In this document: one piece after another, positions 37,107-45,229 of the stretch
How positions within the stretch are numbered: the stretch's first letter is position 1
Layout of the letters: every line of letters starts with the position of its first letter
Origin: Collinsella ihumii
Lineage (GTDB): Bacteria; Actinomycetota; Coriobacteriia; Coriobacteriales; Coriobacteriaceae
NCBI RefSeq assembly: GCF_900046475.1
Contig: NZ_FCOU01000009.1
Location: forward strand, 124,001-188,000
Reading direction: 5' to 3'
DNA: 64,000 nt
Program-made: the position numbers and the translations under genes
Notes under the pieces: model-generated
The model's input: only the letters and a program-made list of their open reading frames with translations
Told to the model about the DNA's origin: nothing
Databases searched by the model: none

Positions 37107-37620
37107 GGGACTCGTCGTCTTGATCGACGGCATCGGTCACGACGACATCAACGTCGACATCGGCGTCGGAATCGTCCTCGGGCTCAACATCGTGGCCGGG
37201 CAGCTCGTCTGCACGGGCGATGCGGCCGAGCACGCCGTTCACGAAGCGAGCCGACTCATCGGTGCCGTACGCCTTGGCGACCTCGACGGCCTCGTTTATG
37301 ACAACGGCGTCATCGATGGGGTCGTCGGTCTGCAGGCGCATCTCGTACACCGCGATGCGCAGCAGGTTTCGATCGGCGCTCGGCATGCGGTACAGGCTCC
37401 AGTTATCGGACACCTCGTGCAGCGCGTTGTCGATGCGGTCGAGGTTGGCGTAGCAGCCGCGAGCGAGCTTCTCGGCGTACTCGTTCAGCGGGCCCTTCGA
37501 CAGCAGGAAATCGCCGTCGAGCACCTGGTCCACAGGCTTATCAAGCGCCTCTGCCTGAAACAGGATCTGCAGCGCCTGGCTGCGGGCAAGGGTGCGCCCG
37601 CGTTCAACTTTAAGACTCAC
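37099..37620 (-). CDS. nusB: Transcription antitermination factor NusB
   Basis: Helical RNA-binding protein of the rRNA antitermination complex. 173 residues; the fold covers 1-140 with RSQALQILFQAEALD, ADRNLLRIAVYEM and DDAVVINEAVEVAKAYGTDESARFVNGVLG (split here into family blocks). The last ~35 residues are an Asp/Glu/Val-rich tail. The start is GTG at 37618-37620 with AAGGAG in the end of the Asp23 gene. Confidence 0.93.
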   Translation of the reverse strand: MSLKVERGRTLARSQALQILFQAEALDKPVDQVLDGDFLLSKGPLNEYAEKLARGCYANLDRIDNALHEVSDNWSLYRMPSADRNLLRIAVYEMRLQTDDPIDDAVVINEAVEVAKAYGTDESARFVNGVLGRIARADELPGHDVEPEDDSDADVDVDVVVTDAVDQDDESHE

Positions 37621-37625
37621 GTATG

Positions 37626-37988
37626 TTACTCCTTGGGAAACACCAGACCGTCGATGCAGACGTCGACCGCAGCGACCTCGACGCCGATCTGAGCATCGAT
37701 GGCCTTGACCGTAGCGGCGCGGATGGCTTCGGCGAGCTTCTTGAAGGGATAGCCGAAGAACACCGTGACGCGCACGGTCAGGTGCAGCTTGTTGTCCTCA
37801 ACCTCGGCCTCGATGGGCGGCAGCGCGGGTGCGGCGCTCTTGGCGGAAAACATCGACACGAGATTCGTGGCCAGATCCCTCACGCCAACGGAGGCGACGC
37901 CCTCGACCTCCTCGACAACATGGGAGACGATAATGGACAGCACCTCGGGCGCGATGGCGATACCGTCGATCTTGATCTCTTCAGACAT
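37626..37988 (-). CDS. Asp23/Gls24 family envelope-stress protein
   Basis: 120 residues, DUF322/Asp23 fold: IDGIAIAPEVLSIIVSHVVE, GVASVGV and a second half with LHLTVRVTVFFGYPFKKLAE and GVEVAAVDVCIDGLVF. Members coat the membrane inner face or respond to alkaline stress; the YqhY-type copy beside nusB, as here, is linked to lipid synthesis in Bacillus. The ATG at 37986-37988 is preferred, with GGGTGAG before it; an ATG four codons earlier has no SD. A possible -10 TACACT lies about 50 bases upstream. Confidence 0.9.
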   Translation of the reverse strand: MSEEIKIDGIAIAPEVLSIIVSHVVEEVEGVASVGVRDLATNLVSMFSAKSAAPALPPIEAEVEDNKLHLTVRVTVFFGYPFKKLAEAIRAATVKAIDAQIGVEVAAVDVCIDGLVFPKE

Positions 37989-38097
37989 GTTCTCACCCAT
38001 TTCATGCAACGGAATGCGGGCAGGTTCCACGTTACGAACCAGTGTACACGATACCCCATATCGACACCGTTGGGACGCGGACATCGGCCACGCAACG

Positions 38098-38126
38098 AAA
38101 AAAGGGCGGGGTGCGCGACCCCGCCC
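38098..38126 (-). terminator. Terminator after efp
   Basis: Minus strand: GGGCGGGGT, 5-base loop GCGCG or its complement, ACCCCGCCC, then TTTTTT. It separates efp from the Asp23 operon, which therefore has its own promoter. Confidence 0.93.
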
Positions 38127-38155
38127 TCGTGCAATCTGGCTGATCGGACGATCGA

Positions 38156-38719
38156 CTAGACGCGGGAGACGAACTTGCCGTCGCGGGTGTCGACCTTGAT
38201 CTTCTCGCCGACGTTGAGGTACATCGGGACCTGAACGGTGGCACCGGTCTCGATGACGGCCGGCTTGGTGCCGCCCTGGACGGTATCGCCCTTGAAGCCG
38301 GGGTCGGTCTCGGTGACCTCGACCTCGATGAACATCGGCGGATTCACGCCCATGAGCTCGTCATCGGCGTAGAGCAGCTGGCAGACGTCGTTCTCCTTGA
38401 GCCACTTGGAGTTGTCGCCGATGAAGTCTACGGGCACGGGGACCTGGTCGTAGGTCTCCATGTTCATGAAGTAGTAGTGATCGCCGTCGTTGTAGAGATA
38501 CTGCATCTCGGTGGTGGTCAGCGTCACGCTCTCGAACTTGGAGCCGGCGTTGCAGGTGTTCTCGACGACGCGACCGGTCTTGATGTCCTTGGTCTTGTAG
38601 CGGACGAAGGCGCCGCCCTTGCCCGGCTTGACGTGCTGGAACTCAACGATGGTGCAGACCTTGTCCTTGATGCGAAGGCCGAGGCCGTTCTTGAAATCGG
38701 CAGTGGTGATCGAAGCCAT
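38156..38719 (-). CDS. efp: Elongation factor P
   Basis: Relieves ribosome stalling at polyproline. 187 residues, three beta-barrel domains. The tip loop reads HVKPGKGGAFVR with the key Lys34. Actinobacterial EF-Ps known to work unmodified carry PGKGP; this one has PGKGG, so whether Lys34 is modified is open. The ATG at 38717-38719 has AAAGG upstream. It has its own promoter and terminator, which fits the insertion between it and pepP. Confidence 0.97.
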   Translation of the reverse strand: MASITTADFKNGLGLRIKDKVCTIVEFQHVKPGKGGAFVRYKTKDIKTGRVVENTCNAGSKFESVTLTTTEMQYLYNDGDHYYFMNMETYDQVPVPVDFIGDNSKWLKENDVCQLLYADDELMGVNPPMFIEVEVTETDPGFKGDTVQGGTKPAVIETGATVQVPMYLNVGEKIKVDTRDGKFVSRV

Positions 38720-38758
38720 GGATATGAGCCTTTCTCATGTGATACAGCGAACTGTAAC

Positions 38759-38787
38759 AGTATACGCCCAGTCACAGCCCTGCGCAA
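38759..38787 (-). promoter_or_regulatory. efp promoter
   Basis: Minus strand: TTGCGC (38782-38787), 17-base spacer, TATACT (38759-38764), about 40 bases before the efp ATG. The -10 matches 5/6. Confidence 0.65.
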
Positions 38788-38961
38788 AAAGTCCCAATAA
38801 GAGCTGTGCATATCGGGGACGTACCCTCCGCATGCACTTGTTGCAAATTGAGGACACCCTTGGGCGAGCGCTTTTGGAACATGTTCGCATGTCTCATATC
38901 AAGCATCCCATTTAGAATCATGCCAGTTTGGGACGCGTTCCTACTCGTGGCTACGAGCCCG

Positions 38962-39543
38962 TCATCCTACAGAAAACTCGCCAATCACCGTAGTCCCGTC
39001 CGCGTCGTATACCGGAATGCAAGTCTCAACAGAGCTCAGAGCATCGTGATAAGCGCGCTCAAGATCGGGATTGTCAACCAATGTGGCCAGGAGCTGCTCG
39101 ATGTCGCTTGCATCGGCTAAGCCGTCAGTAGAAAGCGCTCTATCAACTTGGGCGGTAAATCCATCTGCCGTCTGCTCAGATATGCTCCCCTCGGACATGA
39201 GCGCATCAAGCTCGGAGTCCAAGGCCCGTTCTATCCGCTGTTCACGATCCACTTGCATGGCTACCGCCTCAGAAGGCGTGGATGCCATTCCCTCGGCAGC
39301 ATGAAGATCTTCCTTTTTGACAAAGCCTTCTTTTCCGTTTGTTGCTTGGACGAGAATCATATCTGGTTCGTTCTCGTATGACGACGCCAAGCTTGCTGAA
39401 CCGAATGTCTTACCGTCGCTATTGACGGCATAAGATGTTGATGGATTCGCATCAGCTTGCGCGGCTATCGAGCCCAGAAGGGCGCCTGCAACGCCTACGG
39501 TAGTTATAGCAGTGGCCGCAACCGATTTCTTAGTCTTAAGCAT
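38962..39543 (-). CDS. Exported protein, paralogue of the one at 43677-44261
   Basis: 193 residues with a clear Sec signal peptide (LKTKKSVAATAITTVGVAGA, cleavage probably near AQADA-N). Block 1 is NSDGKTFGSASLASSYENEP followed by DMILVQATNGKEGFVKKEDL; the middle is a helical acidic region; the end is IPVYDADGTTVIGEFSVG. These two blocks recur almost unchanged in the protein at 43677-44261. I recall small secreted proteins in other Gram-positive bacteria with a similar NxxGQTYGS...EPDLI...GYV...DL block, but no known function. ATG at 39541-39543 with GAGG upstream. Low-GC accessory region. Confidence 0.78.
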   Translation of the reverse strand: MLKTKKSVAATAITTVGVAGALLGSIAAQADANPSTSYAVNSDGKTFGSASLASSYENEPDMILVQATNGKEGFVKKEDLHAAEGMASTPSEAVAMQVDREQRIERALDSELDALMSEGSISEQTADGFTAQVDRALSTDGLADASDIEQLLATLVDNPDLERAYHDALSSVETCIPVYDADGTTVIGEFSVG

Positions 39544-39658
39544 GACGCACCTCTATTCTTTACGATCGGTTACCATCTCAACAGGAATGATTTCCGAATT
39601 TTGCACAGCCTGCTGCAACAGTTTGTATGCTGTTTTGGATAATGGGTGTTGCAGCCTT

Positions 39659-42265
39659 CTAGCAGCGAAAATCTACATGTTCGGCAAGAAGGATTTTGAG
39701 TTCGCCTTTCGAATGCACACCGAGCTTCAAATATGCTTCTCTTCGTGCAGCATTAACCGTTCCAAGCGAATAGGTGAGCTTGCGTGCTATCGTCGGTCCC
39801 GAATAGCCGCGCGCTATGAGAACGGTGACTTCAGCTTGCGTGATATTTAGTCCACGCCCAATCAGATAGGATCGCACGCGATCGGCATTTTGAGGTGCGT
39901 ATTCGGAAACCTCATGCCGTCTTGCTTCTAGGTCGAGCGTAACGATACATGAAAGAACGAGCGTGCTTAATCCGATAAGGAATGCCCTTGCACCCGTGTC
40001 GAGCACGAGCGGAAATGTCTGACCGTGTTCGGCACTATAAACAGCTACCACACCCATTGCGTTTTCTAAGAGCGTTCCAAAGAGGATTCCGAACACTAAA
40101 GCCCAAATGCCAAGAATTCTAGATGAACAGTGCCCTTCAACACGGTTGGATGTCGATAACACGATGTCGGCCAACAGGACAACCAGCGCCAAACACCCCG
40201 TTAACAACTCGCTTTGAACGACGCACAGAGCACAGGCCAGCGCGATGGCAAGGATGCGCAACGATGCGGGAAGCTCAGAGACGTGAATGACACGATCGGC
40301 ACGACGAAACAAACCGACACCGAAGATGACGATTGCTGGAAATTCGAACAATCTCGAAGAATACGAGCTGAAGAAGTGCCACGATTCCTGGATGAGAAAT
40401 CCTACGAGAAGACCGCCGGCCACCTGCAAGGCGACATCCCTACGAGGCGTTACTGCACGCGAGCTATGCTGTTGACGTCGTGCATTTTGAATAGTTCGCA
40501 CATCCACATGAGAATGCATTATGCGAACCACGCCATCCCATATCTCCATGATGCAGAGCAGCGATACTACGAGTGCCCAGGTGATCGAAGAGAGGGATCC
40601 GAGCACGAGCGCTGCAAGCGCAAAAACGAAAAACTTTGCCGGGCTCCAGTTGTATCGTGGGGCCTCAATCGTTGATGTGGGAGATTGCACCACGAGACCC
40701 AAAAGCGCCGCAGTGCACAGCCCTACGGCAACGCTAGATATCAGCGGGAAGCTCCATGCAAATTGTGGTTGCAAGGAAAACATCACGGTATATGAAACGA
40801 TGACTGCAATAGAAATGAACAGCACCGCCAGGCACACCATGTGTAACCGGTGGCATACTTGGCCGTTTCGCCATTGAGAAAGGGAGAAGCGGCCGGCACC
40901 AAGCGCTGCGACGGCAAGAAGCGCTCCGGCCGCCATCGCATTGCTTACGCACCAGCCTCTCATGACCATCCACGGTGCTGGAATGATGAAAACAAGTACG
41001 CTTAACAGTCCGAGCGATGCTGTTCTAACAAACGCAGGAACCAGTGAGGAAGTCCGGCGCGTCTGGTTCGACTCCTGTTGCACCGCCAAAGTTTTCTCGT
41101 TATCGATATCATCGATCGCGGCAAGATAGGCCTCCTTCAAGACAGACAGCGATTCAACCCTTAGCTTCTTGTACGCATGGCTGAGATACGAACGAACCGT
41201 TGCAGCCTTGATATTCTGGATTGCGGCAGATTCGGATGACGAGAGTCCACAGAGCGCATTGGCTAGGCAGGTGATTTCGCCCTTCGATAACGGTGAGTCC
41301 GGAAAGGTGCTCTGCAGCCACGTGCGGGCGCTATCAAGCCGACTGTCCAGTAGTTGATCACCGCGATCATTGCTCGAAAACTCATCTTCCTGGATCCGCG
41401 ATCGATGGGCTTCATCGTGCGTGAGGTCCCTGCAGCAAATATGCTCATGTTCAAAGGATGCTTTTGTTGTTCGAATTATTAGTGCATCGATAAGTGTGAG
41501 CACGATCGACAGGATACTCAACGCCAAACCTTCAGACGCGCTCATCGTGATCAGGGGCATATATGCTACAAGGTAGATCCAACCTGCGACAATACCGGAA
41601 AACCGAGAAGCAAACTGCCATCGGAGCACCGACAACGATGCACAGCGTTGACGAACAATCTCGAGAAGGATGATGACCAGGGCAAGTGCGCACTGAGCTA
41701 TTAAAGCCGTCACATATTGATACCTCGGAATCATTGAAGATCCGATACACAGGGCACACCATCCAACGATGCCGGCAATTCCCGCCGCAAACGATAAACA
41801 GATACTGAGAATCTGTCGCCCATTGCGTTGTTCCCTTGCTTCTCGACAAGTATCTGAGTGAGGTCGTATACAACCCGTTCGAAGCCGACTGCATGCAAGA
41901 GAGAAGAGGAGAAAGGAGGTGAATGAAAGCGCTGACTGAATATACACGGTGGAAAATGCATCGACATCCCGCCCCAAAAGCACACTACACAATGTTGCGA
42001 GCGCATGGAGGGCAGCCATGCAGGTGAACGCAAACATCGCGATAAGCAGAGCTTTGAAATGAGTTCGCAGGAATCTATATCCTTGAGAAGCGTCGATGTG
42101 CGAAATGAAGGACCCAAGCGCCACGGCAGTACAGCAGAGCACGGGAAATCCGGGTGCCAGATCAGCGTACATGACGACATCTCGCGAGAAGAGAATCGCA
42201 TGGTGCGGTGTTGCGAGCAGTATACATGCGCAGAAGAGGATGATTGCCGCTACTTTTGGTCGCAT
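39659..42265 (-). CDS. Polytopic membrane regulator with two LuxR-type HTH domains
   Basis: 868 residues. Membrane segments fill about 5-270, then a first LuxR-type HTH at about 324-380 (SPLSKGEITCLANALCGLSS; AATVRSYLSHAYKKL). A second set of membrane segments covers about 410-780, then a second HTH at about 806-862 (LNITQAEVTVLIARGYSGPT; GTVNAARREAYLKLGV). Coriobacterial membrane LuxR proteins normally have one such unit of ~450-500 residues, so this looks like two units fused head to tail. The HTH sequences differ a lot, so the fusion is old or the partners were distinct. ATG at 42263-42265 with GGAGG upstream. No sensor domain is recognised. Confidence 0.82.
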   Translation of the reverse strand: MRPKVAAIILFCACILLATPHHAILFSRDVVMYADLAPGFPVLCCTAVALGSFISHIDASQGYRFLRTHFKALLIAMFAFTCMAALHALATLCSVLLGRDVDAFSTVYIQSALSFTSFLLFSLACSRLRTGCIRPHSDTCREAREQRNGRQILSICLSFAAGIAGIVGWCALCIGSSMIPRYQYVTALIAQCALALVIILLEIVRQRCASLSVLRWQFASRFSGIVAGWIYLVAYMPLITMSASEGLALSILSIVLTLIDALIIRTTKASFEHEHICCRDLTHDEAHRSRIQEDEFSSNDRGDQLLDSRLDSARTWLQSTFPDSPLSKGEITCLANALCGLSSSESAAIQNIKAATVRSYLSHAYKKLRVESLSVLKEAYLAAIDDIDNEKTLAVQQESNQTRRTSSLVPAFVRTASLGLLSVLVFIIPAPWMVMRGWCVSNAMAAGALLAVAALGAGRFSLSQWRNGQVCHRLHMVCLAVLFISIAVIVSYTVMFSLQPQFAWSFPLISSVAVGLCTAALLGLVVQSPTSTIEAPRYNWSPAKFFVFALAALVLGSLSSITWALVVSLLCIMEIWDGVVRIMHSHVDVRTIQNARRQQHSSRAVTPRRDVALQVAGGLLVGFLIQESWHFFSSYSSRLFEFPAIVIFGVGLFRRADRVIHVSELPASLRILAIALACALCVVQSELLTGCLALVVLLADIVLSTSNRVEGHCSSRILGIWALVFGILFGTLLENAMGVVAVYSAEHGQTFPLVLDTGARAFLIGLSTLVLSCIVTLDLEARRHEVSEYAPQNADRVRSYLIGRGLNITQAEVTVLIARGYSGPTIARKLTYSLGTVNAARREAYLKLGVHSKGELKILLAEHVDFRC

Positions 42266-42669
42266 AGCCCCTCCATCCGCCCCATGTTGCCCCATTGCCT
42301 CGACTATATCATGCGCCCCAAAAGGAAGCTGACTCCTTATGGAGCATTTCGGGCAAGGAAACAATTTGTGTTCCTTCCCCATTCGGAACTAATCGCAAAA
42401 GGAGACTCAGGACCCGGTATCGCTGAAAAACCATCATCCTAGCTTGGAACTATACATGTGTCATGCGGAGAAGCATATCATAAAGCTTGGCACTCATAAG
42501 CGGAAAAGCCGATTTCTCTTCAAGGTCTTCATTCAGGTTTTCGCAGTTAAAAGCATACAACAGCCTTATTTGCTTAAATTATATAAGCACTGTTGTATCC
42601 ACCGCCCCTTTCAGCGGTAATCATTCGAAATACTTTGATCGCTACTGTTCATGCAAAGGGTGAAGAACA
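42266..42669. other. Divergent intergenic region with a nested dyad
   Basis: About 400 bases between the double-LuxR gene (minus) and the first plus-strand exported gene. It is A/T-rich after 42480. It contains a nested inverted repeat at 42555-42598: outer arms ATACAACAG/CTGTTGTAT and inner arms TGCTTA/TAAGCA. This is a candidate operator for the double-LuxR protein. I find no gene in it; the open frame extending the LuxR N-terminus has no SD. Confidence 0.5.
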
Positions 42670-43125
42670 ATGATCACTGAGTGGAAGTCCATCCAAGCAA
42701 AAATCGTTACCGCAGGGTTTATCCTTGCCGCTGGGTGTATGCCGAATGTTGCTACGGCAGCAGATATAACTCAGATTCAAGAAGTAACTGAACCCATGAT
42801 TCATATGACGCAAATCTCTCCCTACAGCTGGTATGGAGAAAGTTTTTCGATTTCATATGGAAAGAAACAAACTGCAACGAAATACTTTGATGGCAGCAAC
42901 ATTGGAATTGAACTAACTTGCAGTGCACCCATAGCCGGAGTATTCAGGGTTTCTCTAGTTTCATCAACCGGTGTCGAAATGGGTGCGCGCAGCATTAGTT
43001 ACCAAGGCTATACAAACGTTTCTTGGTTAAATGTTCCTGCAGGAAGATATTATTTTCTTTTTACAAAGCAATCCGATCCACATATAACTGTCACCGCAGA
43101 TCAGCTAGCTATGTTTAGCTGGTAG
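42670..43125 (+). CDS. Exported protein of unknown function
   Basis: 151 residues. The N-terminus is a signal peptide (IVTAGFILAAGCMPNVATAA) with possible cleavage after ATA or ATAA; AAGC inside it is only a poor lipobox. The mature ~120 residues are rich in Tyr, Ser, Thr and beta-strand-like stretches (ISPYSWYGESFSISYG; YTNVSWLNVPAGRYYFLFT) with one Cys. No family is recognised. The ATG at 42670 has GGGTGA upstream. It is low in GC and starts a run of plus-strand exported-protein genes. Confidence 0.72.
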   Translation: MITEWKSIQAKIVTAGFILAAGCMPNVATAADITQIQEVTEPMIHMTQISPYSWYGESFSISYGKKQTATKYFDGSNIGIELTCSAPIAGVFRVSLVSSTGVEMGARSISYQGYTNVSWLNVPAGRYYFLFTKQSDPHITVTADQLAMFSW

Positions 43126-43212
43126 GCCAATCAGATCAAAAGAAGGGAGCTACCGATTCCATAGGCCCATCAGCAATATATCCAATCGACATAAGGAAGT
43201 GGAGGTGTATGG

Positions 43213-43659
43213 ATGAAACGCTACTTGTATCCATTAGGAATAATCGTGACACTTCTAGCATCATTAACCATTCCGCAAATTGCATTTGCTGGAAGAGCCA
43301 ACGGAAATGTAACTGCAAAAACGATAAGCGGGAAGACAATCGTTGCCCGCTCGTCGGTAGTAACAAGCAATTGGGCTTGGGCGTTCCAGTCAGCATACTG
43401 TGCTACAACCGCGGTTAACGCAGGTCATATCGGTTGCCTTGCAAGACTTTACAACAACTCGGGAGCGCTTATGGACAGTACTGGATGGGGATATAACGCG
43501 AATTATCTTTCAAAGGCCGATGAGTTTGTAACAACAGCCGCTTATGACGGTGCAGTAGGAACGAGTTACTACTCTTATGGAATGTCTTCTGGATGGAACG
43601 GAAATGGCTATACCTCTTTCACTTCCAATAGATCCCCTAACCAAACCATTGAATCATGA
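43213..43659 (+). CDS. Exported protein of unknown function, Ser/Tyr/Gly-rich
   Basis: 148 residues. Signal peptide about 1-26 (YPLGIIVTLLASLTIPQIAFA, then GRANG). The mature part has two Cys (AYCATTAV and HIGCLARL), which could form a disulphide, and a Tyr/Gly/Ser-rich C-terminus (GTSYYSYGMSSGWNGNGY). No family is recognised; the size and composition would suit a secreted bacteriocin-like or surface protein, but that is a guess. ATG at 43213 with GGAGG seven bases upstream. About 90 bases after the previous gene. Confidence 0.72.
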   Translation: MKRYLYPLGIIVTLLASLTIPQIAFAGRANGNVTAKTISGKTIVARSSVVTSNWAWAFQSAYCATTAVNAGHIGCLARLYNNSGALMDSTGWGYNANYLSKADEFVTTAAYDGAVGTSYYSYGMSSGWNGNGYTSFTSNRSPNQTIES

Positions 43660-43676
43660 TGGAAATGAGGGTAACG

Positions 43677-44261
43677 ATGATTAAGCAGAAGAAGATGGCA
43701 ATCTGTGCCGTAGGAGCATCGACAGCCATTGCGCTATATGTATTGATGACATCAGTCATGCAACACGCCGATGCAAGCTTCTCTTCAACATATGGAATTA
43801 ACAACGATGGGCAGACATTTGGATCGGCTACCTTGGCAGCTGACTATGAGAGCGAACCCGACTTAATCCTTGTCCAGGCCTCAAACGGAAAAGAGGGGTA
43901 TGTAAAGAAAGAAGACCTGCATTCAGCAGAAGGCGTAGCGTCATCACCAGCTGAGGCAGTAGAACAACAAATTGAAAAAGAGCAGAATCAAGTACAAGCG
44001 CTGAGAGACCGTCTTGATTACTTGATTGCGGATGGAATCATTTCTAAAGAAAGGGCGGATAGCGTAATCGCACAAGCAGAAGAGCTGTCCAACCCTTATG
44101 CAGCACCAGAAGAAGACGATGTCCAAAGGTTCAGCGATACGCTAGCAGTCAATCCCGAACTTGAAAAAGAATTCAATGAGGCCCTGAAAGTTACTGAGGC
44201 AACAATTCCAGTTTATGACGTTGACGGCGAAACTGTAATCGGAGAGTTCTCAGTGGGCTAA
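43677..44261 (+). CDS. Exported protein, paralogue of the one at 38962-39543
   Basis: 194 residues. A signal or anchor helix at about 8-28 (AICAVGASTAIALYVLMTSV). NNDGQTFGSATLAADYESEP and DLILVQASNGKEGYVKKEDL match the paralogue almost residue for residue. The middle is an acidic coiled-coil-like stretch (VEQQIEKEQNQVQALRDRL). It ends IPVYDVDGETVIGEFSVG, as does the other copy. The two paralogues flank the double-LuxR gene on opposite strands. The ATG at 43677 with GAGGG upstream is preferred over one seven codons earlier that overlaps the previous gene's stop. Confidence 0.78.
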   Translation: MIKQKKMAICAVGASTAIALYVLMTSVMQHADASFSSTYGINNDGQTFGSATLAADYESEPDLILVQASNGKEGYVKKEDLHSAEGVASSPAEAVEQQIEKEQNQVQALRDRLDYLIADGIISKERADSVIAQAEELSNPYAAPEEDDVQRFSDTLAVNPELEKEFNEALKVTEATIPVYDVDGETVIGEFSVG

Positions 44262-44287
44262 ATCGTCGTACCCATGCTATTAATTGT

Positions 44288-44316
44288 TTGAATAACTACT
44301 AGTGCTCATATATTAC
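44288..44316 (+). promoter_or_regulatory. Possible promoter before the Tat-exported gene
   Basis: TTGAAT (44288-44293), 17-base spacer, TATTAC (44311-44316); 4/6 matches at each box. A transcript would start about 14 bases before the ATG at 44337. Confidence 0.3.
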
Positions 44317-44336
44317 AACATAGATTGGTTGACACA

Positions 44337-44900
44337 ATGACCAATAAAGACTATATATCCAACGATATAATCTCAAGGAGAGGAGCATTGGCCCTCGTTA
44401 CCTTTGGTGCAACATGCGTGCTCAAACCATCCCTAGCATATGCAACAGAAAGACGGGGTATTCAACATAGATCCAGTTGGGAGGACGCGGTACGTGAAGC
44501 AGAACGTGAAGGCTCCCCCATACTTACCATCGCTAGTAATGATGTAAGTGGAATTCAGCCACGAGTCGGTGAGACAATGCAGACAACGGTCGATATCGAT
44601 GTCGGATACGTACTAGCGAAGGCGCGGGTGCTTTTCTATTGTTCTTATAATTCTGATTACTCTGCAAATGGAAAATACGTCGCGCAGGTTTATTCGATAG
44701 GTGCTGCACCCGCAAATACCAGCACTACTGTTAGATTAGACAACGTAGAATACACATCCTTGGATATGAGGACTACCATTGCTGCGACGATGAGCATATA
44801 CCTTACTTTCAACGACGGAGTCCATCATCCCGTTTACAAGTATTTGACTCCGTACGTTGAGTTCTATAGCGATACAAATACAGCTAATGTTAGGATTTAA
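44337..44900 (+). CDS. Probable Tat-exported protein of unknown function
   Basis: 187 residues. The N-terminus has a twin-arginine motif, ISRRGALALVTFGATCVL, ending in SLAYA where cleavage is likely, so export would be by Tat rather than Sec. The mature part starts with a charged helix (SSWEDAVREAEREG) and then beta-strand-like sequence (QTTVDIDVGYVLAKARVLFY; YLTPYVEFYSDTN). No family is recognised. The best start is the ATG at 44337; a TTG four codons earlier is an alternative. Low GC like its neighbours. Confidence 0.68.
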   Translation: MTNKDYISNDIISRRGALALVTFGATCVLKPSLAYATERRGIQHRSSWEDAVREAEREGSPILTIASNDVSGIQPRVGETMQTTVDIDVGYVLAKARVLFYCSYNSDYSANGKYVAQVYSIGAAPANTSTTVRLDNVEYTSLDMRTTIAATMSIYLTFNDGVHHPVYKYLTPYVEFYSDTNTANVRI

Positions 44901-45046
44901 GAAAGTCGATGTTCGCTAACGAAACTGACTTGGGATAACCGAGAGTAATGCGATTTGAATCAAGGCGGTCTCATCCTCTGATTAGGGTAAGACCGTCCAT
45001 CTCTAACACGATGAGCAGGGTAGCTTCAGTGGGTGATGGTAATACG

Positions 45047-45166
45047 ATGCTAAATGACATTATGGCTCTAGATCTCAGTGCAATACTTTCAGCGATAAGA
45101 TGGATACTGGAATGCGCCTTCTTGGTATGCGGTATAAGATACTTCGTGATAAGAGGCCATAAATAG
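45047..45166 (+). CDS. Possible small membrane peptide
   Basis: 39 residues, MLNDIMALDLSAILSAIRWI and onward, with one hydrophobic helix (WILECAFLVCGIRYFVI) and a short basic end. GGGTGATGG lies before the ATG. A longer start at 44948 is open but has no SD. Conservation is unknown. It is the last plus-strand frame before the terminator that ends the accessory region. Confidence 0.35.
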   Translation: MLNDIMALDLSAILSAIRWILECAFLVCGIRYFVIRGHK

Positions 45167-45186
45167 CCTCAAGTTTTAACGAAGTA

Positions 45187-45229
45187 ACGGGAGCCCCTCA
45201 TCAAAAGACACCGTATGAGGGGCTCCCGT
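45187..45229. terminator. Strong hairpin between the accessory cassette and pepP
   Basis: ACGGGAGCCCCTCAT (45187-45201) pairs exactly with ATGAGGGGCTCCCGT (45215-45229) across a 13-base loop. It lies between convergent genes. Neither side has a clear T-tract, but the position fits a two-way terminator and marks the right edge of the accessory region. Confidence 0.6.

Noticed and set aside
38720-38961. A gene between efp and the first cassette gene
   Set aside because: The frames there are short with no SD and no recognisable protein; the stretch holds the efp promoter and otherwise nothing I can name.
43213-43659. Lactococcin-972-type bacteriocin
   Set aside because: The size and composition are suggestive, but I see no match to the family's core and no adjacent immunity protein or ABC transporter.
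44948-45046. N-terminal extension of the small peptide at 45047
   Set aside because: The upstream start has no SD, the added residues are basic and uncharacteristic, and the internal ATG has an SD-like sequence.
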